From Fibrobacterota bacterium (GTDB taxonomy: Bacteria > Fibrobacterota > Chitinivibrionia > Chitinivibrionales > Chitinispirillaceae), in assembly GCA_023436205.1 (NCBI GenBank), contig JAEZKC010000043.1, positions 1-51,584 of the forward strand: a stretch of 51,584 nt of DNA, in the 5' to 3' direction. The notes beneath the pieces were generated by a model that saw only the letters and a list, made by a program, of their open reading frames with translations, was not told where the DNA came from and did not search any database. Below, piece after piece: positions 33,753-42,059 of the stretch (positions are counted from its first letter, which is position 1; each line of letters opens with the position of its first letter). Position numbers and translations under genes: made by a program.

Positions 33753-36358
33753 CGCTTAACTCCGATTCTGACGTATTTGGTATCCTTGAAATCCTGATTA
33801 TCCTTAATGGTAAGTATTGCCTGATATGTTCCGGTTGAAACCAGACGGCCACTGCTGTTGCGTCCGTTCCACACGAAAAACAGTCTCTTGCGAACCTCAT
33901 CGTAAACTAGCGGTATATCCTGCACGATGGGATTTTTCACCACATCGTATACCGATGCCGTTCCCTGAAGACGGATATGATTTCTGAGCTGGTTTTGTGG
34001 TTCCACCATTATCACCAATCCATTCGTTTCAGACACCCCCAGACGGCGGATCGCCTCCGGCACTAAAGAGGTGGCCGGGTTGAAGGGATTATTCACCGCC
34101 TTGGCCTGCACCTCATAGGGTAACTGCCGCACCGATATGCTCACCCTGCGGTTGGCCGGATTTCTCTGCAGGTTATTCTTTGCATCAGCCACATCGCTGG
34201 CAAAATTTATCCAAACGGAATCGCCGGGGGCAATCTGACGATCATCCTGAACAGAATGCACGGGGAAGGTAAACTTGACATCTGACCCGCGCCCCTCACC
34301 CACCAGTACCGCAAACTGAACCGAATCTCTTCTGAAAAGAAACGGCTGCTCTCCTGAAACAGGCAAAACCGGTTCCGAAAAGTTTATTACCAGAGAATCG
34401 ATAGTAGAACCGTCTATTCGCAGGTAAGCACTCAGAATCACAGGTGCCACTTTGTCTATCACGGGAATGGTGGCTCCCAAAATGATACCGCCATTGGGAA
34501 GAACAGCTTCAAGAACCTCTATCTGGTCTTGACTATTGGTACTGGTGCGAGGGTCGGGCGAACCGGTTTCCTTCACCAGAATGGCTACTCCCCCAGGCAC
34601 AGCCTTCACACTCTGAGCTTTGAACCCCCGGTAATAGGGAAGATTAAGCTGGGAGACAAAATACTCCAGATCCTCCACCGCGACCACGTTGTCGGTGGCG
34701 ATATAAATACTGTCGATAAAACCATCCGCGTTCTTATCATGATAACTTGCACTCTGCACCTGAATGGACTTGCTCACACTGAAAGGCAGCGCAACTCTGA
34801 TCGTGTCAAGGGGAAGATCTGGGTTGCGAAACACCACTATGATACTGTCCACAAGGCGGTGCTGAAGCCTTTTGTCGCCAAGCTTGGGAGAGGCCAGAAT
34901 TTCCCGGAAGAAAGCGCCGCTCCATTCACCTGCAGTTCCTCCTGTAAGCGGGAGCGTTTCCAGGTCAAGCTTCTGCCCGTCGGCATTGGAAACGGTCACC
35001 TGGGCAGCTTTGAACACTTCGGAACCACTGTTAAGCACCACTTCCAGCCGGTCCATATTTTCGCGTACCACATTAATGGGAGAGCCTTCGAACTGCACTG
35101 AAAGCTGTGGCTTGTCCCAGCAGTTGCTGCCGAATCCTTCAGGCAGAACCGCATTGTCTTCTCTCCGCACATACAGAGTGGATTGAGTAACTGTATCGTA
35201 GGTGGTTCCGGTCTTCATATTGGAAACCCTATAGGTGATATCGATGTCAAGAGGGGTAATGCCGGCAAGAAGAGGAAACCGTTTATTGAATGCAAACCCA
35301 CTGTCATCCACTACCGTGGACACCACCCGGTTGAATGTCATTCTGTTAGGTGTACCGGAAATGAGGGAAAGCAGAGGTCGCACAATTTTATTCATAAGCA
35401 GAGACATGAGGGAATTGTAATCAGTCCCGTGAAGAAGCCAGGTATTGCTCAGCTGATTGGTTGTGGAGTAGCCGTTTGTACGAATATTCTGGGTCATCTC
35501 GGCAATGCTTGCCGGTACTTCAGTAAGGCTGTCGTGCAGATAAACAGTATAAGTGGTGGGAAGACCAGTTCCGTTTTTAAAATCGAAAGGATCTTTATTT
35601 CCATGTGCAGACCAGTTATCCACCGGAAAAGGCTCTCCATCAGAGAGAAAAATGACAAACTGCCGCTCCGGAGGATTGGAGGCGCTGGCAAGAGCCGCCC
35701 GAGCAGCATCGAAAGCCACGTTGATATTGGTGTTGCCAACCGTGTTGAAGCCTGGCTCATATACCAGATCAGTATAGGTCACATTTACATTGTACCTGCT
35801 GTTACGCCCGCTAACCCTTCGGGTAACCAGCAGATTTTTAACTGCCTGTACACCAAGCACTCCTCCGGCAAGTTTTTGATTCAGAGTAAGTAGAGGGAGG
35901 TAGGATTGATTGCCAGAATAAGTGGAGAGATGCTCCAGAAGATTGTTATTGCGGTGGTCAAAGTAGAGTACCTCTCTGAACACCACCAGCCCCACTTCTG
36001 CATTGGGGTATTTGGAATAGACCGTATCAATCAGGTCCTTGGTGACTGTAAAGCGAGCCCCGTCAGGGTCGTTCCCTGGGTACTGATACCCCAGTCCGGT
36101 CATGCTGTGGGAGTGATCAATGACAAATACGATGGATGGCGGAGAGGAGGTGTCCACCATCTCCTCAATAATTTCCATCAGATCGCAGGCGTTTATTTTG
36201 GTGGATATGGCAATAATGTTACTGGGAACGGTAATGGTATCGCTATTGAGATTTTCGGGGCAGTTCTGAAACAGCAATTCACAGTTCTGCTGCTGGGCAA
36301 AGGTCAGCACCGACAAAAGAAAAAAGCATGCGAAACCGTTTCTGAGCATCTGATTCAT
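33749..36358 (-). CDS. Secreted VWA-domain protein, paralogue of the next gene
   Basis: An 869-residue exported protein with the same plan as the 1088-residue neighbour but one fewer Ig-like unit. Two ATGs are adjacent; the one at 36358 is preferred since GGAGGG lies 5 bases upstream, only 2 from the other. The signal peptide is GFACFFLLSVLTFAQQ. The VWA domain has FVIDHSHSM (D81, S83, S85) and FVIFLSDGEP. A shared N-terminal Cys-rich motif precedes it (NCPENLNSDTITVPSN, compare DCPTNWGDDTVRVPRN in the neighbour). One Ig-like unit (DSLVINFSEPVLP) and a FlgD-like end (ASVYDVVKNPIV, FFVWNGRNSSGRLVSTGTY) follow. First gene of a tight four-gene leftward operon. Confidence 0.8.
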   Translation of the reverse strand: MNQMLRNGFACFFLLSVLTFAQQQNCELLFQNCPENLNSDTITVPSNIIAISTKINACDLMEIIEEMVDTSSPPSIVFVIDHSHSMTGLGYQYPGNDPDGARFTVTKDLIDTVYSKYPNAEVGLVVFREVLYFDHRNNNLLEHLSTYSGNQSYLPLLTLNQKLAGGVLGVQAVKNLLVTRRVSGRNSRYNVNVTYTDLVYEPGFNTVGNTNINVAFDAARAALASASNPPERQFVIFLSDGEPFPVDNWSAHGNKDPFDFKNGTGLPTTYTVYLHDSLTEVPASIAEMTQNIRTNGYSTTNQLSNTWLLHGTDYNSLMSLLMNKIVRPLLSLISGTPNRMTFNRVVSTVVDDSGFAFNKRFPLLAGITPLDIDITYRVSNMKTGTTYDTVTQSTLYVRREDNAVLPEGFGSNCWDKPQLSVQFEGSPINVVRENMDRLEVVLNSGSEVFKAAQVTVSNADGQKLDLETLPLTGGTAGEWSGAFFREILASPKLGDKRLQHRLVDSIIVVFRNPDLPLDTIRVALPFSVSKSIQVQSASYHDKNADGFIDSIYIATDNVVAVEDLEYFVSQLNLPYYRGFKAQSVKAVPGGVAILVKETGSPDPRTSTNSQDQIEVLEAVLPNGGIILGATIPVIDKVAPVILSAYLRIDGSTIDSLVINFSEPVLPVSGEQPFLFRRDSVQFAVLVGEGRGSDVKFTFPVHSVQDDRQIAPGDSVWINFASDVADAKNNLQRNPANRRVSISVRQLPYEVQAKAVNNPFNPATSLVPEAIRRLGVSETNGLVIMVEPQNQLRNHIRLQGTASVYDVVKNPIVQDIPLVYDEVRKRLFFVWNGRNSSGRLVSTGTYQAILTIKDNQDFKDTKYVRIGVKR

Positions 36359-36471
36359 CATTTCCCTCCTGACTACTTGTTACCCCCTAATGGTAACATG
36401 GCAGTCCCAAGAATCTCAAGCGTTTAAACCGGCTTTTCAAGGTGAAATATGCAGCTATTTTAATACCAAAA

Positions 36472-36514
36472 GCTGCCCCCCCGGCCATGAGCATCCCGGG
36501 AGGAACAGCTTTGC
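36472..36514 (-). terminator. Long hairpin after the gene at 36532
   Basis: AAAGCTGCC... (36472-36486) pairs with ...GGAACAGCTTT (36498-36514) over about 15 positions with one or two mismatches. On the minus strand a short T run (TTTT) follows. It lies 18 bases past the stop and probably separates this gene from the VWA operon. Confidence 0.6.
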
Positions 36515-36531
36515 TAAATGCAGCCGATTGT

Positions 36532-37506
36532 TCAGCCGACAACCGGCACGGTATCCGGCGGCACAGTTGTGTCGGGGGGGACAGTGTCCGAGGGTACCGT
36601 GGTGGTGTCCTGAGGCGGATTGGGATCCGTGGGCTGGACCGGTTTCATGGGTGTGTAGTATCGGAACGGATCGTCCGCACTCCCGGGTACCGGACCAGGC
36701 TTATCGGTTACATTTATGGTACTGGTGCTGCTCTTGGCCGGACTGGCATGAACACTTGTCATGTGCACCTCTCCGTAACCGGATGGCTCGAAAGCCTCCG
36801 CGGCCAGAGTGATGCGGAAGGTGTAATAGTACTGCCAGTTTGGATACATGGGATTAGGGGTATAAACGCTGTCGGTGGATGGAGAATTCTCAAAAAGATG
36901 ATACCCGTAATAATTGATGTTATCATCCATGCTGGTGCCAAAGGAGAGCACGTGGTCGGGATTACCTTTGTAGATGGCCCCATCACCTCCAAAGGGGCCA
37001 AGAGAAGCATAACCGGATGGCGAAAGGCTGGTGGCGGTGATCAGATCCAGCTTGCCGGAAAAAACGGTATCTCCCGCTTTGTTGGTGACCGCAATCGCCA
37101 CATGGTCACTTCCCACCAGATCCTTATACCAGTGTCCACGCTTCCCCCAGCCGATGGAACCGGTACCGTAGGTGTTGTCCACAAATCCCGGGTTGAAAGT
37201 AACTTCCACATCGGTGCAGGAGCTGGTGACCGCATGAGTGATTTTCACCAGAGGAACGTCTTTGTCATTGAGAGTACCCCAGAAGTACTGAGGTTCCCCG
37301 TAGAGAGCAAGACGTGCAGCAGATCCATCCTCAAGCCCAGAACGGCCCACACTGCCAGCAGAATCGGGGACATAGGTCGCAGGCACCCCGTAATCGGGGT
37401 CGGATGCCGGATTCGAGGACAGGGGATTTCTCTTCTCGCTGTCGGGGCCGCAGTTATAAACGCTTAAACTGCAGATGGCCAGAAGAATCCAGATTGCGGG
37501 TTTCAT
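36532..37506 (-). CDS. Exported MTSVHASPAK-domain protein with proline-threonine tail
   Basis: A 324-residue protein with a leader (KPAIWILLAICSLSVYNCGP). Its cysteine could be lipidated, but VYNC is a poor lipobox, so ordinary secretion is possible. Residues about 60-285 share one domain with the gene at 26720-28138: LALYGEPQYFWGTLNDKDV, TFNPGFVDNTYG, ASLGPFGGDGAIYKGN, LSFGTSMDDNINYYGYH, VHMTSVHASPAK, DDPFRYY. The tail is a disordered P/T/D-rich linker (PPDTTVPPDTVP), as in wall or surface spacers. A TATAAT promoter and GGGAGG site lie upstream. It does not match a family I know; the pairing with VWA proteins suggests a surface or ligand role. Confidence 0.7.
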   Translation of the reverse strand: MKPAIWILLAICSLSVYNCGPDSEKRNPLSSNPASDPDYGVPATYVPDSAGSVGRSGLEDGSAARLALYGEPQYFWGTLNDKDVPLVKITHAVTSSCTDVEVTFNPGFVDNTYGTGSIGWGKRGHWYKDLVGSDHVAIAVTNKAGDTVFSGKLDLITATSLSPSGYASLGPFGGDGAIYKGNPDHVLSFGTSMDDNINYYGYHLFENSPSTDSVYTPNPMYPNWQYYYTFRITLAAEAFEPSGYGEVHMTSVHASPAKSSTSTINVTDKPGPVPGSADDPFRYYTPMKPVQPTDPNPPQDTTTVPSDTVPPDTTVPPDTVPVVG

Positions 37507-37540
37507 GGTACTGCCTCCCTGTGAGGATGAGCTGTTTTCT

Positions 37541-37569
37541 ATTATAACGCACTTACTTAAATTTGACCA
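37541..37569 (-). promoter_or_regulatory. Sigma70-like promoter of the gene at 36532-37506
   Basis: On the minus strand TGGTCA (37569-37564), a 17-base spacer and a perfect TATAAT (37546-37541) precede the GGGAGG site and ATG at 37506. Confidence 0.6.
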
Positions 37570-37832
37570 TCAGATTAAAGCAGCAGATGCAACAATCCTT
37601 TTAACTCTTTTAAACTGATGCTTTACTATTTAATCAACTGCCGTGCCACTCTGAAATGTGGCTTAAAATGAACTGAAACGGGCTTTTTAGGTACGGGCGC
37701 TTTGCAGAAGTGGGGTCATTCAACCCCATGACATTACCTGGTCATTAAGCCTGGGAAATCATATCAGACCTGAATACAACAACTTACAGGTAAAAATGAG
37801 GTAGTGGGGTGTATAGACCAGCAGAGAAGAGA
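37570..37832. other. Non-coding gap between two leftward transcripts
   Basis: AT-rich sequence with no credible gene; I see no repeat or RNA structure in it apart from the flanking promoter and terminator. Confidence 0.6.
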
Positions 37833-37852
37833 GGCTGCCAAGCATGGCAGCC
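37833..37852 (-). terminator. Hairpin ending the polysaccharide operon
   Basis: GGCTGCC (37833-37839) and GGCAGCC (37846-37852) form a perfect 7-base stem with loop AAGCAT, 11 bases after the last gene's stop. The following minus-strand tract is pyrimidine-rich (TCTCTTCTCT) and not a pure T run. Confidence 0.65.
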
Positions 37853-37863
37853 CCGAATTGAGT

Positions 37864-39090
37864 TTACCGGATTTCAGTAATTCGCTTCACCTTCCCATTT
37901 GCATCCAGCTTCAGTATTAACTTGTTTGGTCCCTGCTCTGAAGACATTTTCCTGCCGGACAGGCCGAAATACTGCACTCCCTCACTTACCCCAAACTGAC
38001 TGCGGATTACTCGGTTGTGCACTGATGAAAGAGGAGAGATTACCCCCAGATAGAGAAAACCATCAGCATAGTCCTGCCAGGTAATGTGGTTACCCCACAA
38101 AAATGCCTCTCCCTGATAACCACTCTTTGTAGTTATAGGAAATTCTTCTCCCTTACTCATATCATAAAGATAAAGATCTGCATTCAGGGTATCTGACAGA
38201 GCATTTCTGTAATCCTGCCAGACAATATAGTTACCAAAGATTTTCTGCACATTCTGAAATCCGGGAGCTGAACAGATCACCTTTTCCGAACCACTGGTCA
38301 GATCCTTGAGGTAAATATCAGCATTTTTCTCATCCCCCCCAGCGTTGCGGTAATCCTGCCATACCACCAGGTTTTCAAAAACCTGCGGCTGGGACTGAAA
38401 GGCGGTGTTTGTTGTAACCGTAATTTCTGTCTGGGACTGAAGATCATACAGGTAAATGTCTGCATTATTTGAACCGGGAGCGGCATTGCGGTAATCCTGC
38501 CAGACAATTTTATTTCCATAGATATGGGGAAAAGCTTTGTACCCCTTCGCATTGGTGATGCGGGTTTCCTTTTTCTGAGTGAAATCATACAGATAGATTT
38601 CAACCGTGGTATCTCCCGGTGTAAAGTGACGATAATCTGTCCACACCACCTTATCTCCATAGGCGGCAATATGCTCTTTATAGGTAGTATCATTTGTCAA
38701 GCTTGATTCTGACTTATCGGAGACATTCATGGCCTTAACAAAATATTTAACAAGCGTATCGGCTTGTGCAGGACTACCTGGTTTTGGAGCTCCATACTTA
38801 ATCTGATAGGTATACTCAATCCAGGATACATGACTGCCGGAAAAAGCCAGCGGATACAGGTATTTTGAATTTTTCCTTATATTCACAACCTGCCTGGATT
38901 CGATATCCACTGTTCTAAGATAAATGAAACCCTCAGAGTAGTCCTGGAAAAGGACGGTTTTCTCATACAGATAAGGGATGGCCGTAAGCGTAAGATCGTT
39001 CTTCAAAACAGAAACCTGCACAGGCGATTCAGAATAACTTTGAAAGCATAGAAAACTCATCACCGCAGTCACAAGCATGATACGTTTCAT
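37864..39090 (-). CDS. Exported seven-bladed beta-propeller protein (TolB-like), last gene of the polysaccharide operon
   Basis: A 408-residue protein with signal peptide (IMLVTAVMSFLCFQSYS). It shows seven W/F-x-D/E-Y units about 50 residues apart: FQDYS, WIEY, WTDYR, WQDYRNA (three times) and WQDYA. Most are followed by NADIYLYDL-like strands, the pattern of TolB-type propellers. The C-terminus (VQYFGLSGRKMSSEQGPNKLILKL) resembles a type IX-like sorting or FlgD-like motif. Its ATG overlaps the GH26 stop (ATGA), tying it to the operon. It might bind the polymer or an envelope partner; no catalytic site is visible. Confidence 0.75.
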   Translation of the reverse strand: MKRIMLVTAVMSFLCFQSYSESPVQVSVLKNDLTLTAIPYLYEKTVLFQDYSEGFIYLRTVDIESRQVVNIRKNSKYLYPLAFSGSHVSWIEYTYQIKYGAPKPGSPAQADTLVKYFVKAMNVSDKSESSLTNDTTYKEHIAAYGDKVVWTDYRHFTPGDTTVEIYLYDFTQKKETRITNAKGYKAFPHIYGNKIVWQDYRNAAPGSNNADIYLYDLQSQTEITVTTNTAFQSQPQVFENLVVWQDYRNAGGDEKNADIYLKDLTSGSEKVICSAPGFQNVQKIFGNYIVWQDYRNALSDTLNADLYLYDMSKGEEFPITTKSGYQGEAFLWGNHITWQDYADGFLYLGVISPLSSVHNRVIRSQFGVSEGVQYFGLSGRKMSSEQGPNKLILKLDANGKVKRITEIR

Positions 39091-40190
39091 TTGACCTCCT
39101 TATTTGAAAGCTGATGTGAATAGTCGGGAACATAAGTGAAGTAACTGACGGAAACTGATTCCTTGACTTCAAATAAAACATCCGCACTCTGCCCTAATGA
39201 CCAGTCTATAGTCCACTTTCCACTGGTTCGATCCGAAGGATTGTCAAAAAACACCACCGCCTTGATCTTCTCGTACTTGCTTGCTATCTGATTGAACATC
39301 TCCCTGTACCACACTTCCCTGTTGCCTCCCATGTCGGTACTGCCCACTTCGGCAATCATGAATGGCTTTCTGATCCCCTCTAATTCTGTATACAGGGGAG
39401 AAAGCAGCTGATCGAAGGACCACCATCTGCCCTGATCGCCACTTGATATAAGCTCCCCGTAATTGAAAATATCCAGGGCAACCCAATCCACAAACTTGTC
39501 GCCCGGATAATACTGAATATCTCCAGATCTATAGGGACTCCAGACCCAGATGACATTTGAAGCACCGAATGAATTAAACAAACTCCAGACATGCCACCAT
39601 GCCCGGATATAATCCTCCGCCCTGTTTTCATTGAGCGGTGTCCAGGGGTATTGAGGATTGGACATTTCATGAGCAAACCTTAAGAAAAACGGTTTACCCC
39701 ATTTTACAGCTTCACGAGCCCATTCTTCTATATAGAAATCATAAACACCTTCTGCAACATCTTTCAGATAGCGTTTTTCTCTAAGCGGCATTGGTTTAAG
39801 ATCCGCTGAGGAAAAGTCAGTAACCCATGGTTCCCATGTCAGGAGCGGAACGCAGCCGTTTTTGTCAATTTCATTCATCAATACAGAGGGGAAGCGGTGC
39901 ACATCATCTTTTCCCCAGGCCTGATAAACCGAGATAATTGTAAACCTGGTCCCGATCTGCTTTTCGATATTTAATGCTGCCCCGAACGAGTAAGGCAGCT
40001 CAGGCCTGTAAACGCCCAGAACACACTTGTCGACAGGAAGCCCCGACACTTTGGAAACCATCCTTCTGGTAATGTTTGTATAATACCACTGCCGGGCTCC
40101 CTTTTCAAACCGCCTGATACCGAAGAAGAGCCCGGCTATGACTCCTGCATAAAGAATGACCAATGCTGCAATTACAATTCTTTTTTTCAT
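39087..40190 (-). CDS. Membrane-anchored GH26-like glycoside hydrolase
   Basis: A 367-residue protein starting at the ATG in AGGAGAGGCAAATG, overlapping the GT2 stop (ATGA); a longer frame to 40280 is not needed. An N-terminal membrane helix (IVIAALVILYAGVIAGLFFGI) anchors a periplasmic domain. It matches glycoside hydrolase family 26 motifs: FFLRFAHEMSNPQYPWTP (acid/base E175), NVIWVWSPY, YYPGDKFVDWVALDIFNYG and FMIAEVGSTDMGG (nucleophile E281). GH26 enzymes are mainly beta-mannanases and related endo-hydrolases. In a synthase operon it likely trims or releases the polymer, as BcsZ does for cellulose. Substrate is inferred only. Confidence 0.85.
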   Translation of the reverse strand: MKKRIVIAALVILYAGVIAGLFFGIRRFEKGARQWYYTNITRRMVSKVSGLPVDKCVLGVYRPELPYSFGAALNIEKQIGTRFTIISVYQAWGKDDVHRFPSVLMNEIDKNGCVPLLTWEPWVTDFSSADLKPMPLREKRYLKDVAEGVYDFYIEEWAREAVKWGKPFFLRFAHEMSNPQYPWTPLNENRAEDYIRAWWHVWSLFNSFGASNVIWVWSPYRSGDIQYYPGDKFVDWVALDIFNYGELISSGDQGRWWSFDQLLSPLYTELEGIRKPFMIAEVGSTDMGGNREVWYREMFNQIASKYEKIKAVVFFDNPSDRTSGKWTIDWSLGQSADVLFEVKESVSVSYFTYVPDYSHQLSNKEVK

Positions 40191-41740
40191 TTGCCTCTCC
40201 TGAAAAGATCGGCATGAGCGATAATCACCGTGGGAAGCATGGTTACTATATTCAGAGAAGCAAAAAAGATCATAACCCAAACTCCGCTTTCAACTCTGGC
40301 GTAAGTTAAGAGGCTGTAAGCTATGGCAGCTGCAGACAACACAATTATGACAATATGAGGCATTACAAGTCCGGTAAACACCCCTTTTTCCGCCTGCTTT
40401 GGAGTAGGCAGATAGGGAACCCTGGTGCGGGAAAGCCAGTAGAAAAAACCCATAACGTAAATCGCCCACGTGCCCTTGTTCAACACCATGCCTCGCCATA
40501 AAAAGCCCTTTTCACTGGGATGCCGGTAGAACCGCTGCATATACCAGCCTATAATGAAAGACATAGCTACGTATGGGGAAACATGCAGGAGGAATTCTGT
40601 AAAATCCATTTCAACAGCCCATAATCCGAAGAAAAGAAACAGTATGGGCAGAATACAGGTGATTGCGGTGGCAACTCCCTCCAGATAATAAGTTCCCGAA
40701 AAGAAATAATGCAATTTGCGTATGAATGAAAGTTCGAAAAAATGGGAAAAGTATTCTCCGCTGAAGGCCTGAAACATACCAGTGCACCACTTGAGCTGCT
40801 GCTTGAAATAAGATGCCAGATCTCCGGGAACAAGACCAAAGGACATGCGGTGGGGAATGTAAACACTTTTCCACCCCTTTGCATGCAGGCGTAAAGAAGT
40901 GACAAGATCCTCCGCCAGGTGTACAGCATGGCCATCAATGGATTCCAGCGCCCTGCGCCTGAACGTACAGTTAGCTCCAATGGCCACCGGTGTCCCCAGC
41001 CCGTTCATGCCCATCATGGTTGGACCGTAAAAACCGTAAGTCTGTTCAGCGGATGCCCGCGCCACAATACTTTCAGACTGATTATAGTACCCCTGCACCA
41101 CCTGCACAAATCCCACTTGAGGGTCTTGGAAATGCCCAAGCACCTGGTGGAAAAAATCCGGCTCGGGGATGTGATCGGGATCAATGATCAGTACATACTC
41201 TCCATCGGACTGTGACAGTGCATAGTTGACCTTGCCGGCTTTGGCACCTTTGATATTTCTACAATCGAGGTGATTAATTCCCAAACGACTACAAAGATCC
41301 TTGAGCTTGGGATCATTTCCGCCATCAAGCAGATATGATTCATGAGGGTACTGGATATTCGCAATCGCGGTGAGAGTCTTTTCAAACATTTCAAAAGGTT
41401 CACCCGGCATTGCGGTTGTAAAAACATCAACCTTGAGCCCCTCAGGAGCCGGTTTTTCACTGCTTCCCTTGATAAAGAAAAAGTAGAACCAGTTGACAAT
41501 AGATCTAAATATCCCCCACCCAATCGCGAATGTAAGAAGGATAAACAGAATGCTGTTTTTCCTGTGCTGCGGCTCAAGCCAAAAAGCTGCAAAGTAAAGG
41601 ACCGATTCAATTCCCAATGTAATCAGAATTATCAGTGTAATTCGTTCAAAGAGACTAACCTGATCCCTGCAGCCAGAAAGCCGCCTAGCCTTAGTCAAGG
41701 ATTTTACTGATGTCTTTTCCATTATGGAGATGCTGCTCAC
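40187..41740 (-). CDS. Cellulose-synthase-like processive glycosyltransferase (GT2)
   Basis: A 517-residue inner-membrane protein. The start is a GTG overlapping the previous stop (GTGA), with GGGAGG upstream. Two N-terminal helices (about 35-90) precede a GT2 domain. D139 (LLDGGNDPK), D187-x-D189 (IIDPDHIPEPDF), E277-D278 (HLAEDLVTSLRL) and Q314-x-x-K-W318 (QQLKWCTG) correspond to the D, DxD, TED and QxxRW motifs of processive synthases such as BcsA, here with Lys in place of Arg. About five or six C-terminal helices follow, likely forming the export channel. No PilZ domain is seen, so direct c-di-GMP control is not evident. It should polymerise a sugar and move it across the membrane. Confidence 0.9.
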   Translation of the reverse strand: MSSISIMEKTSVKSLTKARRLSGCRDQVSLFERITLIILITLGIESVLYFAAFWLEPQHRKNSILFILLTFAIGWGIFRSIVNWFYFFFIKGSSEKPAPEGLKVDVFTTAMPGEPFEMFEKTLTAIANIQYPHESYLLDGGNDPKLKDLCSRLGINHLDCRNIKGAKAGKVNYALSQSDGEYVLIIDPDHIPEPDFFHQVLGHFQDPQVGFVQVVQGYYNQSESIVARASAEQTYGFYGPTMMGMNGLGTPVAIGANCTFRRRALESIDGHAVHLAEDLVTSLRLHAKGWKSVYIPHRMSFGLVPGDLASYFKQQLKWCTGMFQAFSGEYFSHFFELSFIRKLHYFFSGTYYLEGVATAITCILPILFLFFGLWAVEMDFTEFLLHVSPYVAMSFIIGWYMQRFYRHPSEKGFLWRGMVLNKGTWAIYVMGFFYWLSRTRVPYLPTPKQAEKGVFTGLVMPHIVIIVLSAAAIAYSLLTYARVESGVWVMIFFASLNIVTMLPTVIIAHADLFRRGK

Positions 41741-42051
41741 CTGCTCAGACCTCCCTGCTGGTCATAACTTTTGTAGTTGGTGACTTTCTTCTGATTCCAG
41801 GTCTTTTCATCATACCAGCACTGATAAACATCTCCGTCATCTTCAAAAATGGTGTATATATAATAGGAGGAACCATCAGAAAACTGATGATGATGACCTA
41901 CTGCGGCCATGGCCTTACGACCACTTCCTACCCCGAGAGCCTCCGGCTTCAATCGCAGCACGATATCAACAGCCACCAGCACAATGAGAATAATAACAGA
42001 TAAAGCCAGAAAATTACTTTTGATCTGAAAAGGATCTTTGGAATTCTGCAT
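41737..42051 (-). CDS. Small single-pass membrane protein of the polysaccharide operon
   Basis: A 104-residue protein starting at the ATG after AGGAGGGGAG; a GTG 21 bases upstream lies before that site. One transmembrane helix (NFLALSVIILIVLVAVDIVLRL) is followed by a periplasmic domain with an unusual GHHHQFSDGSSYYIYTIFEDDGDVYQCWYDEKTW stretch (given here in pieces: GHHHQFSDG, YYIYTIFEDDGDVYQCWYDE). The family is not recognised. Its position directly before the synthase and overlapping it by 4 bases suggests a synthase-associated subunit, comparable in place to small accessory proteins of Bcs or Alg systems. Confidence 0.7.
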   Translation of the reverse strand: MQNSKDPFQIKSNFLALSVIILIVLVAVDIVLRLKPEALGVGSGRKAMAAVGHHHQFSDGSSYYIYTIFEDDGDVYQCWYDEKTWNQKKVTNYKSYDQQGGLSR

Positions 42052-42059
42052 CTCCCCTC

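Noticed and set aside
35183..35893. 236-codon open frame on the plus strand
   Set aside because: It lies antisense to the VWA domain of a well-supported gene.
36442..37467. 341-codon open frame on the plus strand
   Set aside because: It is antisense to the MTSVHASPAK-domain gene, which has a promoter, a ribosome binding site, a leader and a paralogue. The plus-strand product has no family features.
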